64,000 nucleotides of DNA from Chloroflexota bacterium (GTDB taxonomy: Bacteria; Chloroflexota; Anaerolineae; B4-G1; SLSP01), in assembly GCA_019873645.1 (NCBI GenBank), contig JAIOAX010000016.1:39928-103927 (forward strand). Direction: 5' to 3'. The notes under the pieces are model-generated. The model did not search any database. It saw only the letters and a program-made list of their open reading frames with translations, and was not told the DNA's origin. Positions 49,762 to 59,042 of the stretch are shown here, piece by piece; position 1 is the first letter of the stretch, and each line of letters starts with the position of its first letter. A program made the position numbers and the translations under genes.

Positions 49762-51015
49762 AAAAATGATCACCAGCTTCGCCACCCAGGGGTAGATGAT
49801 CCAGCCTACCGCAAACACCGCCGCCAGCAGCGCCGCAAATCCCAGCGCCACGGGATGCCCAATGACCGCCGCAACGCACGCCAGCAGCACGAGCAGCGCC
49901 ATTCCACCGGCGTAGACCGCCAGCACGACGCGCCCCATCCCCTTATTCGCGTGGAACACACCCGCGACGGGCGGCAGCAGCGCCAGCCCGCCCACCGTCA
50001 ACGCGAGGAAGCCCCAGTTGCGCGCCAGCAGCGCGAGCAGCACTCCCAGTTCGGCGGCGAGGAGACAGACCGCCATCCACGTGGAAGCGACCCTGTCCTC
50101 GTCGGAGAGCGCCAGCCGCCCGAAACGGTCGAAGCGCAGCAGCAAGGCGAAGAGCGGTTTGGCGACCCACGTGAGGAGCGCGAAGGCCTGGTAGAGCAGG
50201 AGCAGCGGCAGGACGACGATCCACAGCGGCGGGAACGCGCGCGCCGCCACGCGCAGCGCCACGCGGATGCCGTGAAAAATACCGATGACGCCCCACTGTT
50301 CGTCTTCGGTGAGGCGCGACATCCACAGGAAGTAGCGCAACAACAGGCGGTAGATGAGATTGCGCGCTTTGAGCGCCTCGACGATGCCCTCGCGCGCCCA
50401 GCTCAGCGTGGGATCGAGCCGCAGCGCCTCACGGAAGGCGGCGAACGCTTCTTTCACTTTGTCGGCGTGGAGCAGCGCCCAGCCGTAGTTGGCGTGGGTG
50501 AGCGCGTTCTCCGGCGCGCGGGCCAGGGCGGTAGCCAGCGCCTCAAGCGCTTCCACCTTGCGCCCCAGACGCACCAGCGCCATCGCCTGCAGGTTGAGGC
50601 AGGTCACGTGCTCCGGGTCGAGCCGCAGGCCGGCTTCGGCGGCGGCCAGCGCGCGCTTCCAGTCCTTCTGGTACAGGTAGACACGCCCGGCGACAACGTG
50701 ATAGGCGACATTGTTGGGGTCAAGGCGCAACGCTTCGTGGATGGCGCGCAAGGCGTCGTCCGGGCGGTTTCGGTCAAGCAAAATCAGCGCATGGACATAG
50801 TGGGCGGAGGCGAACTCGGGCGCCAGGCCAATAGCGGTGCGGACTTCGCGCAGCGCGTCGGCGTTGCGTTCCTGGTAGTAGAGCGCCAGCGCCAGAAGCA
50901 CATGCGCGTCGGCGTCATTTGGGGCGGCGGCAAGCGCACGCCGCAGTGCAGATTCGGCATCTTTATAGCGCCGGGTGTGAAGGAGGAGCTGAGCTTGAGC
51001 GAGGTGTTTGTTCAT
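49753..51015 (-). CDS. TPR-repeat membrane protein
   Basis: The 420-residue protein has about six TPR repeats in residues 1-220 (for example [20 protein letters not shown]) and a C-terminal half with about five membrane helices. It is a paralog of the next gene over its whole length, including the motif [20 protein letters not shown]. The stop falls inside a family D repeat, but the length matches the paralog, so little or nothing is lost. It is the last gene of a four-gene operon. The role is unknown; TPRs suggest assembly of a membrane complex. Confidence 0.85.
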   Translation of the reverse strand: MNKHLAQAQLLLHTRRYKDAESALRRALAAAPNDADAHVLLALALYYQERNADALREVRTAIGLAPEFASAHYVHALILLDRNRPDDALRAIHEALRLDPNNVAYHVVAGRVYLYQKDWKRALAAAEAGLRLDPEHVTCLNLQAMALVRLGRKVEALEALATALARAPENALTHANYGWALLHADKVKEAFAAFREALRLDPTLSWAREGIVEALKARNLIYRLLLRYFLWMSRLTEDEQWGVIGIFHGIRVALRVAARAFPPLWIVVLPLLLLYQAFALLTWVAKPLFALLLRFDRFGRLALSDEDRVASTWMAVCLLAAELGVLLALLARNWGFLALTVGGLALLPPVAGVFHANKGMGRVVLAVYAGGMALLVLLACVAAVIGHPVALGFAALLAAVFAVGWIIYPWVAKLVIIFQT

Positions 51016-51016
51016 G

Positions 51017-51060
51017 AAGCCCCTTCAGACCTGACAGGTTTTGGAAAACCTACCAGGTCT
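51017..51060. repeat. Palindromic repeat, family D copy 4
   Basis: A diverged copy (CAGACCTGACAGGTTTTGG with AAAACCTACCAGGTCTGG) lies between the two TPR genes. Confidence 0.85.
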
Positions 51061-51067
51061 GGATGAA

Positions 51068-52315
51068 CTACTTTAAAGATCCCACGGCATTGGCAATCCA
51101 CGAGTACAGAACCCAGCCCCAGATAAAGACTTCGCTCAACTGCGCCCCCATAACCGACTGGTGCAATTTGAAAATCAGGCTGATCACCGCCAGCAACGCC
51201 AGACCGGCAGTGTAAATGGTGAGGAACAAGCGTGTGTTTCCAGGGGGGAAACTGAACAGCCCGGAGAGCGGCACGATCAACAGCAGGGCGTGCAGAGCCG
51301 CCGACAGAAACGGTAGCTGCCCCAGAAAGATGCCTGCGCCTGCACAGCCGATTGCGGTCACCAGGCAGACCGCTACCCAGTTCGAGGCAGCGATTTGCTC
51401 CTCGGAGAGCGACAGCCGCCCCAGGCGATTGAAGCGCAACAACAGGTTGAACAGCGGCTGCGCCGTCCACGAAAGGAAAGCGAAAAGGGTGTAAAGCAGA
51501 TTCAACAGTATGGCGAACAGCGCCAGGTCGGGATAATGTTGCGCCAGTCCCACGGCGATCCGGTTGACGAAGTAGATGCCGAGGATCAGCGCCCAGCGCG
51601 CCCCCCCGCTCAGGCGCGACATCCACAGGAAGTAACGCAACATCACCCAGTAGATGGGATTACGCGCTTTGAGCGACTCGACGATACCCTCCCGCGCCCA
51701 GCCCAGCGTCGGATCAAGCCGCAGGGCCTCACGGAAGTGCTCCAGGGCCTGCTTATGCCGCCCGGCGTGCAACAGCGCCCAGCCTTGATTGGCATGGGTG
51801 ATCGCATTCTGCGGGTCCAGTGCCAGGGTCGTGTCAAGCGTCTGGCCGGCCTCATCGCGCCGCCCTAGCTTCACCAACGCGATGGTGCGGATGTTGTTGC
51901 ACTGAATGTCCTGGGGGTCGAGATGCAAGCCGAGCTGCGCGGCGTTCAACGCCTCCTGCCATTGACGCTGGCGCAGGTAAATCTCACCCATCACGGCATG
52001 GTAGCGCGGCATGAGGGGGTACAGATGAATGGCGGTACGGATTGCGGAGAGCGCCTCGTCATACTTTCCCATCGCCGTGAGGATAACGGCGCCAGCGTAG
52101 TGCCCACCGGGTTCACGAGGCGCGCAGCGTACTGCCGCATGCGCTTCGAGCAAGGCATCGGTCTCGCGCCGCTGATAGAGCAGCGCGAACGCGAGCAAGG
52201 TATGCGCCTCGGCATCGTCGGGGTTTTCGGCCAGCACGCCACGCAAAAGCGACTCAGCTTCCCTGTAACGTGCGCGTTGGAGCAAAAGTTCAGCTTGGGA
52301 TAAATGGGTATTCAC
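51068..52315 (-). CDS. TPR-repeat membrane protein, paralog
   Basis: The 415-residue protein has about six TPR repeats followed by five predicted membrane helices, as in the neighbouring paralog; it shares [24 protein letters not shown] start follows GAGGAGACTCC. The two genes look like a tandem duplication within the operon. Function unknown. Confidence 0.85.
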   Translation of the reverse strand: MNTHLSQAELLLQRARYREAESLLRGVLAENPDDAEAHTLLAFALLYQRRETDALLEAHAAVRCAPREPGGHYAGAVILTAMGKYDEALSAIRTAIHLYPLMPRYHAVMGEIYLRQRQWQEALNAAQLGLHLDPQDIQCNNIRTIALVKLGRRDEAGQTLDTTLALDPQNAITHANQGWALLHAGRHKQALEHFREALRLDPTLGWAREGIVESLKARNPIYWVMLRYFLWMSRLSGGARWALILGIYFVNRIAVGLAQHYPDLALFAILLNLLYTLFAFLSWTAQPLFNLLLRFNRLGRLSLSEEQIAASNWVAVCLVTAIGCAGAGIFLGQLPFLSAALHALLLIVPLSGLFSFPPGNTRLFLTIYTAGLALLAVISLIFKLHQSVMGAQLSEVFIWGWVLYSWIANAVGSLK

Positions 52316-52333
52316 GGAGTCTCCTCAAAGAGC

Positions 52334-52628
52334 CATCAGCAGTCAGCGGTCAGCCGTCAGCAGTCAGCGATCAGCAGTCAGCGGTCAGCCGTCAGCAGTC
52401 AGCCATCAGCAGTCAGCGATCAGCAGTCAGCCATCAGCAGTCAGCAGTCAGCAGTCAGCCATCAGCAGTCAGCCGTCAGCAGTCAGCCATCAGCAGTCAG
52501 CGATCAGCAGTCAGCCATCAGCAGTCAGCGATCAGCAGTCAGCCGTCAGCGATCAGCCGAAAGCTAAAAGCTGATAGCTGAAAGCTGATAGCTGATAGCT
52601 GAAAGCTGATAGCTGATAGCTGATAGTA
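52334..52628. repeat. AGTCAGC/CAGCAGTCAGC minisatellite
   Basis: Units of AGCAGTCAGC, separated by GGTCAGCCGTC, GATC or CATC spacers, run from about 52334 to 52560. They then give way to CTGATAGCTGAAAG units up to 52628. It separates the TPR gene from the AAA+ gene of the same operon. Open frames inside it are only repeat products. Confidence 0.93.
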
Positions 52629-52629
52629 A

Positions 52630-54066
52630 TCACCCGAAGAGTCCTTTACGGCCACCGGTGCCGTTGCCCGGCAATTTAAGATAGGCGAGAATATCATCAT
52701 ACAGGCCGCTCTGGTTAGAATAGATGGCGTAGTTGCGCGCCGTGGCGAACCACTCTTTGGTCGTCGGATGGATGGTCTTGAGCACCTCAAGCAGGTCATT
52801 GGTGCGCAGCGGGGCGAGTGTGCCGCTGCGCATCGCTTCGCGCAGCTTGTTTTCGACGGCCATATCTACCGCGCCGCGCAAATCCGCACCGGAGAAGTCC
52901 TCGGTCTGCCGCGCTAAGCGCAGGTAGTCAATCTTTTCGGTCGGTTTACCGGCCAGTAGAATTTGCAAGATGGCGGCGCGCGCTTCTAAGTCGGGCGGCG
53001 GAACGAAAATGACGCGGTCGAAGCGGCCCGGGCGGCGCAACGCCGCGTCGAGGTGCCACGGGGCATTGGTCGCCGCGAGGATAAGCACACCTTCGTTGGA
53101 AGTGTTCACACCGTCCAGCTCCGAAAGGAACTGGTTGATGACCTGCCGCCCGGCGCTGTAACGCATGTCAGAGCGGCTTGCACCCAGGGCGTCCACTTCG
53201 TCGAAGAAAAGGACGCAAGGCGTATTGGAGCGCGCCAATTCAAAAATAGCGTGCAAGTTGTGTTCGCTCTGCCCCAGGTACATATCCAGCACATCGTGCA
53301 GGCCGATGGCGAGGAAGTGCGCCTTGACCTCGCCGGCGGTCGCCCGCGCCAGATAGGTCTTTCCGCAGCCCGGTGGGCCGTACATCAGGATGCCGCCGCC
53401 GAGCGACTTGCCGTAGGCGCGGTAAATTTCGGGGTGATTGAGCGGGTAGATGATCTTCATGCGAATCTCTTCTTTGAGCTTGTCCATCCCCCCGACATTT
53501 TTGAAGGTCAATTGGGGACGCTCCAGGTCGCCGGAAGGCGGCGGCGCGGCCGGCTCGCCGGCCGTGACGAATACCAGCTCGGCGTCTGATTTGCCCTTGC
53601 TCTCCCCTTTCTCACTCGAGGGTTTATCCGTAGTCCTATCCGCAGTCGCGGTCTTATCCGGGGAAATGGCAAGCTGGCGGGTCAACTCGGCGTCGGCGAG
53701 CGACGGATCGGCGGCCAAGGCTTGTTGATAAACACGCGCGGCGGTAGCCGGCTCGCCGCTTGCCAGGTAGGCGCGTGCGGCAAGCAGGAGCGCGGGAGCC
53801 GACGGCTTCGGCCCCCGCAGCACTTGTTCGAGGATCACCAGCGCCACATCCACCTTGTCCTGGCGGAAGTAGGCTTCGGCCAGCGCCGTCTTGATGCCGT
53901 CGTCATCCGGCGTGAGATCTAAAGCGCGGCGATAAGATTTTGCGGCTTCGGCGTAGTCGCCGTTCGCCATCAACAGATCGGCCAGATGCTTGTGCAGCGG
54001 CGTCGAATCAGGCGCCGCTGCGACTGCGGCCCGCAACGCATGGATCAAGTCATCGTTGTTCGCCAT
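52630..54066 (-). CDS. TPR-AAA+ ATPase (CDC48/FtsH-like fold)
   Basis: The 478-residue protein has TPR repeats in residues 1-130, a charged linker, and one AAA+ module (about 190-440): Walker A YGPPGCGKTYLAR, Walker B CVLFFDEVDALG, sensor 1 LILAATNAPW, arginine finger in RRPGRFDRVIF and the sensor 2 region GADLRGAVDMA. It probably remodels protein complexes, with the TPRs recruiting partners from the same operon. The stop is followed by the minisatellite. It starts 3 bases after the lipoprotein stop. Confidence 0.93.
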   Translation of the reverse strand: MANNDDLIHALRAAVAAAPDSTPLHKHLADLLMANGDYAEAAKSYRRALDLTPDDDGIKTALAEAYFRQDKVDVALVILEQVLRGPKPSAPALLLAARAYLASGEPATAARVYQQALAADPSLADAELTRQLAISPDKTATADRTTDKPSSEKGESKGKSDAELVFVTAGEPAAPPPSGDLERPQLTFKNVGGMDKLKEEIRMKIIYPLNHPEIYRAYGKSLGGGILMYGPPGCGKTYLARATAGEVKAHFLAIGLHDVLDMYLGQSEHNLHAIFELARSNTPCVLFFDEVDALGASRSDMRYSAGRQVINQFLSELDGVNTSNEGVLILAATNAPWHLDAALRRPGRFDRVIFVPPPDLEARAAILQILLAGKPTEKIDYLRLARQTEDFSGADLRGAVDMAVENKLREAMRSGTLAPLRTNDLLEVLKTIHPTTKEWFATARNYAIYSNQSGLYDDILAYLKLPGNGTGGRKGLFG

Positions 54067-54069
54067 AGA

Positions 54070-55404
54070 CTACTTTTCGATACGCCACACGCGCAGGTTA
54101 TCCAGGCACACGGTCACATTGCCGTCATCGTAGGTCGAGCCGCCGATACCGACGCGCCCGGTGGGGAAGAGGGTGCTTTCCACCTGCCCTTGCATCACGC
54201 CGTTGACGAAGACCGAGAAATTGCCGCCCACCCGTTCAATGCTCAGGTAATTCCAGCCGGAGGGGACGATGTTCTTGGACTCCGTCCAATCAATGAGTGG
54301 ATCCTGCCACTCGTCGTTCTGAAGCAGGAAGAGCGCGAACATCTGCTCAGCAGGCGAAACCTCGAACCAGTAGAGATTGTCACCATCCGGGCCGAACCCC
54401 AGACCGCAGGTGGCGTCGGTTCCGGCTTCGGGGAGACATGCGACTTCGGCGACAAACTCGGCCGGACGGAAGGGTTCGTACCACTCCCAGGCGGTCAGGT
54501 TGGGGACTTTAATCAAAATGCAGTATTCGCCGTCCTGCGGCGGCATGTAGTGCACATCATCGGTTTCGCGCGTCGCGCCCCAATTGTTGCGGTTGTCACT
54601 GAACTCATCTTCAAAGCGCAATACGGCATTGGTAGGCAGGTCGGTGCGCCCGTAGACGTACCAGGTATACCAGCCGTTCAAAGACACATTGTAGATGCTT
54701 TCGATAGTGTTGCCGTCCGCATCGGTGACTTTGGCGTCATACAATACGGCGTCATCCAGGCCCTCGACCACAAAAGAGCCGCCGTTTTTGAGCGCCGTAC
54801 CGCCGAGCCGGTCCTCGCCCCAATCGTCGCTATCCGACGGCGAAACGTAGAGCGCAGTGATGATATCCTCAGAAGCGTTATAGACTTCCAGCGATGCGCC
54901 ACCGGTCACAGTCCAGGACGTATCTTCGGCGATTTCGGCCTCCCACACGTTCTCGATGACTGCGTTATTCTCATCTTCGGCCTGCAAGTCATACACGCCG
55001 ACGGGAATGCCGGTAATCGTGTAGCTTCCGCCATCGGGAATGACCTCGCCGTTCAGCCAATCTTCGCCCCAATCTTCGGCATCGGTGAGTGAAATGTAGA
55101 TGAAGTGGATGTCGCGCCCGGAGTTATTGATGATTTCCAACGCCACCCCCTCTTCCGCAGTCGCGGCCGGTTCAGGCGTTGCGGCAGGCTTGGGTGTTGC
55201 AACCGGCGCGGAAGTCGCCGTCGGTTCCAGCGTGTCAGTAGGACGCGGAGTAGCGGTCGGTTGTGGTTTGGGTGTCGCGGTGGGAGCTTCGGTCGGCACG
55301 ACGGTGGTAGGTACAGGTTGTGACCCGCCCTTCAAAGCATTACAGGCCAATGATACGCCCATCAACCCTATGACAATCCAGACAATCCAATGTCTATTTC
55401 TCAT
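54070..55404 (-). CDS. Lipoprotein with repeat domains and a concanavalin-like end
   Basis: The 444-residue protein has a signal ending in lipobox GVSLAC (Cys21), a Thr/Pro linker (TPKPQPTATPRPTD), two related beta domains (about 88-165 and 167-245; EIINNSGRDIHFIYISLTDA and LEVYNASEDIITALYVSPSD) with DDWGED/EDWGED words, and a C-terminal jelly-roll domain (about 255-444; SGWNYLSIERVGGNFSVFVN). It is probably exposed on the cell surface. It heads the operon with the AAA+ and TPR genes; the ATG follows GGGAGGATATTGCG. Confidence 0.85.
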   Translation of the reverse strand: MRNRHWIVWIVIGLMGVSLACNALKGGSQPVPTTVVPTEAPTATPKPQPTATPRPTDTLEPTATSAPVATPKPAATPEPAATAEEGVALEIINNSGRDIHFIYISLTDAEDWGEDWLNGEVIPDGGSYTITGIPVGVYDLQAEDENNAVIENVWEAEIAEDTSWTVTGGASLEVYNASEDIITALYVSPSDSDDWGEDRLGGTALKNGGSFVVEGLDDAVLYDAKVTDADGNTIESIYNVSLNGWYTWYVYGRTDLPTNAVLRFEDEFSDNRNNWGATRETDDVHYMPPQDGEYCILIKVPNLTAWEWYEPFRPAEFVAEVACLPEAGTDATCGLGFGPDGDNLYWFEVSPAEQMFALFLLQNDEWQDPLIDWTESKNIVPSGWNYLSIERVGGNFSVFVNGVMQGQVESTLFPTGRVGIGGSTYDDGNVTVCLDNLRVWRIEK

Positions 55405-55616
55405 CGCAATATCCTCCCAAAATCAGTTGCAAGTGACAGATCGCAAGTTAGAAATCCGTTCAATCCGTTGACAAATCTACATCTGCTCGGATGATACTTT
55501 CAATAAATATCATAAACGCTTTTGGGTGTCTGTCAAAAGGCGATATAGCTGGATTTTTTGGCTCATTGCGGTAGAATAGTTTGAGAAGTTTGTATCGTCA
55601 ATCGAGGAGGAGAATC

Positions 55617-58600
55617 ATGCCTAACCCCTATAACCCACAAGTCATCGAACCAAAATGGCAGGCACGCTGGGAAGCCGATCAGCTTTACCGGGCGGTGATT
55701 GATCATAGCCGTCCCAAGTTCTACGCGCTGACGATGTTGCCCTATCCCAGCGGCGACATCCACATCGGTCACTGGTACGCTATGGCCCCCAGCGATGTGC
55801 GTGCGCGCTTCAAGCGTATGCAGGGCTACAATGTCCTTTTCCCGATGGGCTTCGACGCCTTCGGCCTGCCCGCCGAAAACGCCGCCATCCAGCGCGGCAT
55901 CCATCCCAAAACGTGGACGCTTGCCAACATCGAACGCGAACGGCAACAACTGCGCTCGATGGGGACGATGATTGACTGGAAGCGCGAGGCCATCTCCTGC
56001 CTGCCGGGGTATTACCGCTGGAGCGAGTGGTTCTTCCTCAAGTTTTACGAGATGGGACTGGCCTACCGCAAGAAAGCGCCGGTGGATTACTGCCCGCACT
56101 GCAAGACCACGCTGGCGCGCGAACAGGTCATCGGTGAGGATCACATCTGCGAACGCTGCGGCACGCCGGTCTTCAAGAAGGACCTGGAGCAGTGGTTCTG
56201 GCGGATCACGAAATACGCCGACGAGCTGTTGGACTTCTCCAAGATTGACTGGCCCGAAAAAATCCGCCTGGCGCAGACCAACTGGATTCAACGCAGCGAA
56301 GGCGCGGAAGTGACGTTTGGGATTAAGGATGAGGGAGTAGGGATTGGAAGTCACGAATCCCCAATCCCCAATCCCCAATCCCCAATCCCCAATCCCTCCA
56401 TCACCGTCTTCACCACCCGGCCCGACACGCTCTGGGGGGCGACGTTTATGGTGCTCTCGCCGGAACATCCGCTGGTGGACCGCATCACCAGGCCGGAGTA
56501 CCGCGAGGCGGTGGAGGCTTACCAAAAACAGGCCGCCCGGCAAACCGAAATCGAGCGCATGAGCACCGAGAAGGAAAAGACCGGCGTCTTCACCGGCGCG
56601 TATGCCATCAACCCGGTCAACGGTGCGCACATCCCCATCTGGATTGCGGACTATGTGTTGATGACCTACGGCACCGGCGCGATCATGGGCGTCCCGGCCC
56701 ACGATGAGCGCGACTTCGCGTTCGCCATCAAGTTCGGCCTGCCGATCATCCCGGTAATTGACCGGGTGGACGGTCGCGCCAAGAGTTTCGTGTTCCCCGG
56801 CTCGGTCCGCGCGGGCTTTGCCGACGCGCTGAAAGAAGCCGGTATCACATTCACCAGCGGGCCGGTCGGCGACCTGGGTGAAGGGCTGTTCGTCACCCTG
56901 CAAGGGACGGCGCAAATTGACCGCTATATCGCGTTGATGCAGGCGCACCTGCTGCCCGGCAACTGGAACGAGGTCATCGGCGCGCGTTGGGCTTTCATCT
57001 TCGACGACGGAGTCCGCGAGTTGGATTCGGTGGAAGCCGACGTGGAAATCCTGGCGCGCTGCAAAGCCATTTATCCGCCGGTCAGCGCGAACCGCACGTG
57101 CATGGAGATGCTCAGCCATCTGCCGTTCTACCAGGACGTGCTCTTCCACGCCGAGTACGGCACAATGATCAACTCCGGCCCGTTTACCGGTACGCCGGGC
57201 GACGTCGCCAAACAGCGCGTCATTGCCTGGCTTGCGGAACAGGGGTACGGCAAAGCAACCGTCAACTACCGTCTGCGCGACTGGCTCATCAGCCGCCAAC
57301 GCTACTGGGGCGCGCCGATCCCCATCATCTACTGCGAGCAATGCGGCATTGTGCCGGTACCCTACGAGGACCTGCCGGTGCTGCTGCCCGACGATGTGGA
57401 CTTCATGCCGACCGGCGAAAGCCCGCTCAAGTACCACGAGGGCTTCCTGCACACCACCTGTCCCAAGTGCGGCGGCCCCGCCACCCGCGAGACCGACACG
57501 ATGGACACCTTTGTCTGCTCATCGTGGTATCAATACGCCTATCTCAGCCCTTACTATAAAGAAGGCGAGCCAGCACACGCCGATTCGATCCCCTGGGATC
57601 CAGAGGAAGCGGCCTACTGGCTGCCGGTGGATACCTACACAGGTGGCGCGGAACACGCCGTCATGCACCTGCTCTACACGCGCTTCTTCACCAAGGCGCT
57701 GCGCGACGCGGGCATCGTCAATTTCGACGAACCGATGCTACAACTGCGCAACCAGGGCGTCATCCTCGGCGAGCCGCGCTGCGGGGATTGCGTGGAAGTC
57801 ACCGGGACATGGGAAGGGGCGGCTTTCAAAGCAGCGGCGATCACCGTCTACAGCTTCCAGGATCGCGCCGCGTGGCCCCCCGCCGAGCGCGGCGCGACGC
57901 GGGTGTGCGGCGAAGTGATAGACCGCGACGATGTGAGCCTCAAAGTACAAACCTCAGAAACGGGCGAGCTGACCGTCGTGCTGGCGGACGCGGATATGCC
58001 GGTCGTCATCCCCGGCAAAGAAGGGCTGGGGGCGGTTAAGGACATTCTCTACCACCTGGACGTGGAGAAGATGTCCAAGAGCAAGAAGAACGTCGTGGCG
58101 CCGGATGAGCTGGTGGAAAAATACGGCGCCGACGTGGTGCGCGCGTACCTGATGTTCGGTTGGCGCTGGGAACAAGGCGGCCCGTGGGACAGCCAGGGCA
58201 TCGAAGGCATCGTGCGCTGGATCAATCGCGTGTGGAACCTGGTCACAGAAGCGCCACAGACGGCCGGCGCGGAGACGCTGCGCGAGCGTGAGGTACGGCG
58301 CGCTATGCACTACACCATCAAGAGCGTCACCGAAGACCTGGAAAACTTCAGCTTCAACACGGCCATTGCGCGGTTGATGGAGTACACCAACGCCCTCAGC
58401 AAAGCCAAAGCGACGTACTACGGCAGCCCACTGTGGGATGAGGCCCTCACTAACCTGCTGCTCCTGCTGGCGCCGGTTGCGCCGCACATGACCGAAGAGC
58501 TGTGGGAATTCCTGGGCAAGCCGTATAGCATCCACCAGCAGACGTGGCCGGCCTGGGACCCGGCGATGCTTGTCGAGGAAGAAATCGAAATCCCCGTACA

Positions 58601-58775
58601 GGTGAACGGCAAAGTGCGCGGGCGCATCACCGTCCCGGCGGACGCGGGCGAGGAGGCGATCAAGGCAGCGGCGCTGGCCGATGCAAACGTCCAGCGGCAC
58701 CTCGAAGGCCAGCAGGTGCTCAAGGTCATCGTGCCGAACAAGAAGCTGGTAAGCATCGTGGTGAAGGGGAAATAG
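55617..58775 (+). CDS. leuS: Leucyl-tRNA synthetase with insertions
   Basis: The 1052-residue enzyme charges tRNA-Leu. HIGH is at 49-52 (PYPSGDIHIGHWYAM), the editing domain about 230-540, the catalytic core resumes at WLISRQRYWGAPIPI, and KMSKS is near 818, then an anticodon-binding domain. It is about 180 residues longer than usual bacterial LeuRS. The extra parts are about 383-512 within the editing region and about 718-812 before KMSKS, plus a low-complexity run at about 235-261 (SPIPNPQSPIPNPS) coded by tandem DNA. The start is the ATG after GAGGAGGAG. Confidence 0.96.
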   Translation: MPNPYNPQVIEPKWQARWEADQLYRAVIDHSRPKFYALTMLPYPSGDIHIGHWYAMAPSDVRARFKRMQGYNVLFPMGFDAFGLPAENAAIQRGIHPKTWTLANIERERQQLRSMGTMIDWKREAISCLPGYYRWSEWFFLKFYEMGLAYRKKAPVDYCPHCKTTLAREQVIGEDHICERCGTPVFKKDLEQWFWRITKYADELLDFSKIDWPEKIRLAQTNWIQRSEGAEVTFGIKDEGVGIGSHESPIPNPQSPIPNPSITVFTTRPDTLWGATFMVLSPEHPLVDRITRPEYREAVEAYQKQAARQTEIERMSTEKEKTGVFTGAYAINPVNGAHIPIWIADYVLMTYGTGAIMGVPAHDERDFAFAIKFGLPIIPVIDRVDGRAKSFVFPGSVRAGFADALKEAGITFTSGPVGDLGEGLFVTLQGTAQIDRYIALMQAHLLPGNWNEVIGARWAFIFDDGVRELDSVEADVEILARCKAIYPPVSANRTCMEMLSHLPFYQDVLFHAEYGTMINSGPFTGTPGDVAKQRVIAWLAEQGYGKATVNYRLRDWLISRQRYWGAPIPIIYCEQCGIVPVPYEDLPVLLPDDVDFMPTGESPLKYHEGFLHTTCPKCGGPATRETDTMDTFVCSSWYQYAYLSPYYKEGEPAHADSIPWDPEEAAYWLPVDTYTGGAEHAVMHLLYTRFFTKALRDAGIVNFDEPMLQLRNQGVILGEPRCGDCVEVTGTWEGAAFKAAAITVYSFQDRAAWPPAERGATRVCGEVIDRDDVSLKVQTSETGELTVVLADADMPVVIPGKEGLGAVKDILYHLDVEKMSKSKKNVVAPDELVEKYGADVVRAYLMFGWRWEQGGPWDSQGIEGIVRWINRVWNLVTEAPQTAGAETLREREVRRAMHYTIKSVTEDLENFSFNTAIARLMEYTNALSKAKATYYGSPLWDEALTNLLLLLAPVAPHMTEELWEFLGKPYSIHQQTWPAWDPAMLVEEEIEIPVQVNGKVRGRITVPADAGEEAIKAAALADANVQRHLEGQQVLKVIVPNKKLVSIVVKGK
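56357..56399 (+). repeat. CCAATCCC tandem repeat inside leuS
   Basis: At least five copies of the CCAATCCC unit lie in frame inside leuS, in the loop before the SITVFTTRPD block. They follow a GGGAGTAGGGATTGGAAG stretch, which reads as an inverted relative. Confidence 0.9.
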
Positions 58776-59042
58776 GGTAACATGGGCGAGAGGCCGGAGG
58801 CAATCCGGCCTCTGGTGATAAGATGGAGTTGAGCGGCAGCAATTGGCTCAAATTTAATGGAACATCGGGTTAGGAAGCGATGGAAAGAATGCATCTTGTG
58901 GATGGGATCTACCAAAACACCCCCTTAGACACATCCGACCTATAGAAGATCGCCTCCAACATTACCTCACCACGCTCTGCAATGCGGCTGAACCCGACCA
59001 TTAAACCACACCCGGGCTATACAAAAAACGAGAGGGGAAAAG
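58776..59042. other. Gap after leuS with a hairpin
   Basis: AGAGGCCGGA and TCCGGCCTCT form a hairpin at 58789-58813, probably the end of the leuS message. The rest of the gap holds no supported gene; a short frame IEDRLQHYLTTLCNAAEPDH around 58934 may be a fragment of something, but I do not recognise it. Confidence 0.5.

Noticed and set aside
49855-51066. Plus-strand open frame of 403 codons, Gln/Arg-rich
   Set aside because: It is antisense to the TPR gene and its composition reflects codon bias.
52334-52560. CRISPR-like array
   Set aside because: Units are too short and spacers are not unique; it is a minisatellite with no cas genes nearby.
52270-52581. Open frames of SAVSSQ-type repeats
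   Set aside because: They only translate the minisatellite and have no independent support.
55563-57452. Minus-strand open frame of 629 codons
   Set aside because: It is a shadow of leuS in GC-rich DNA, with no recognisable domain.
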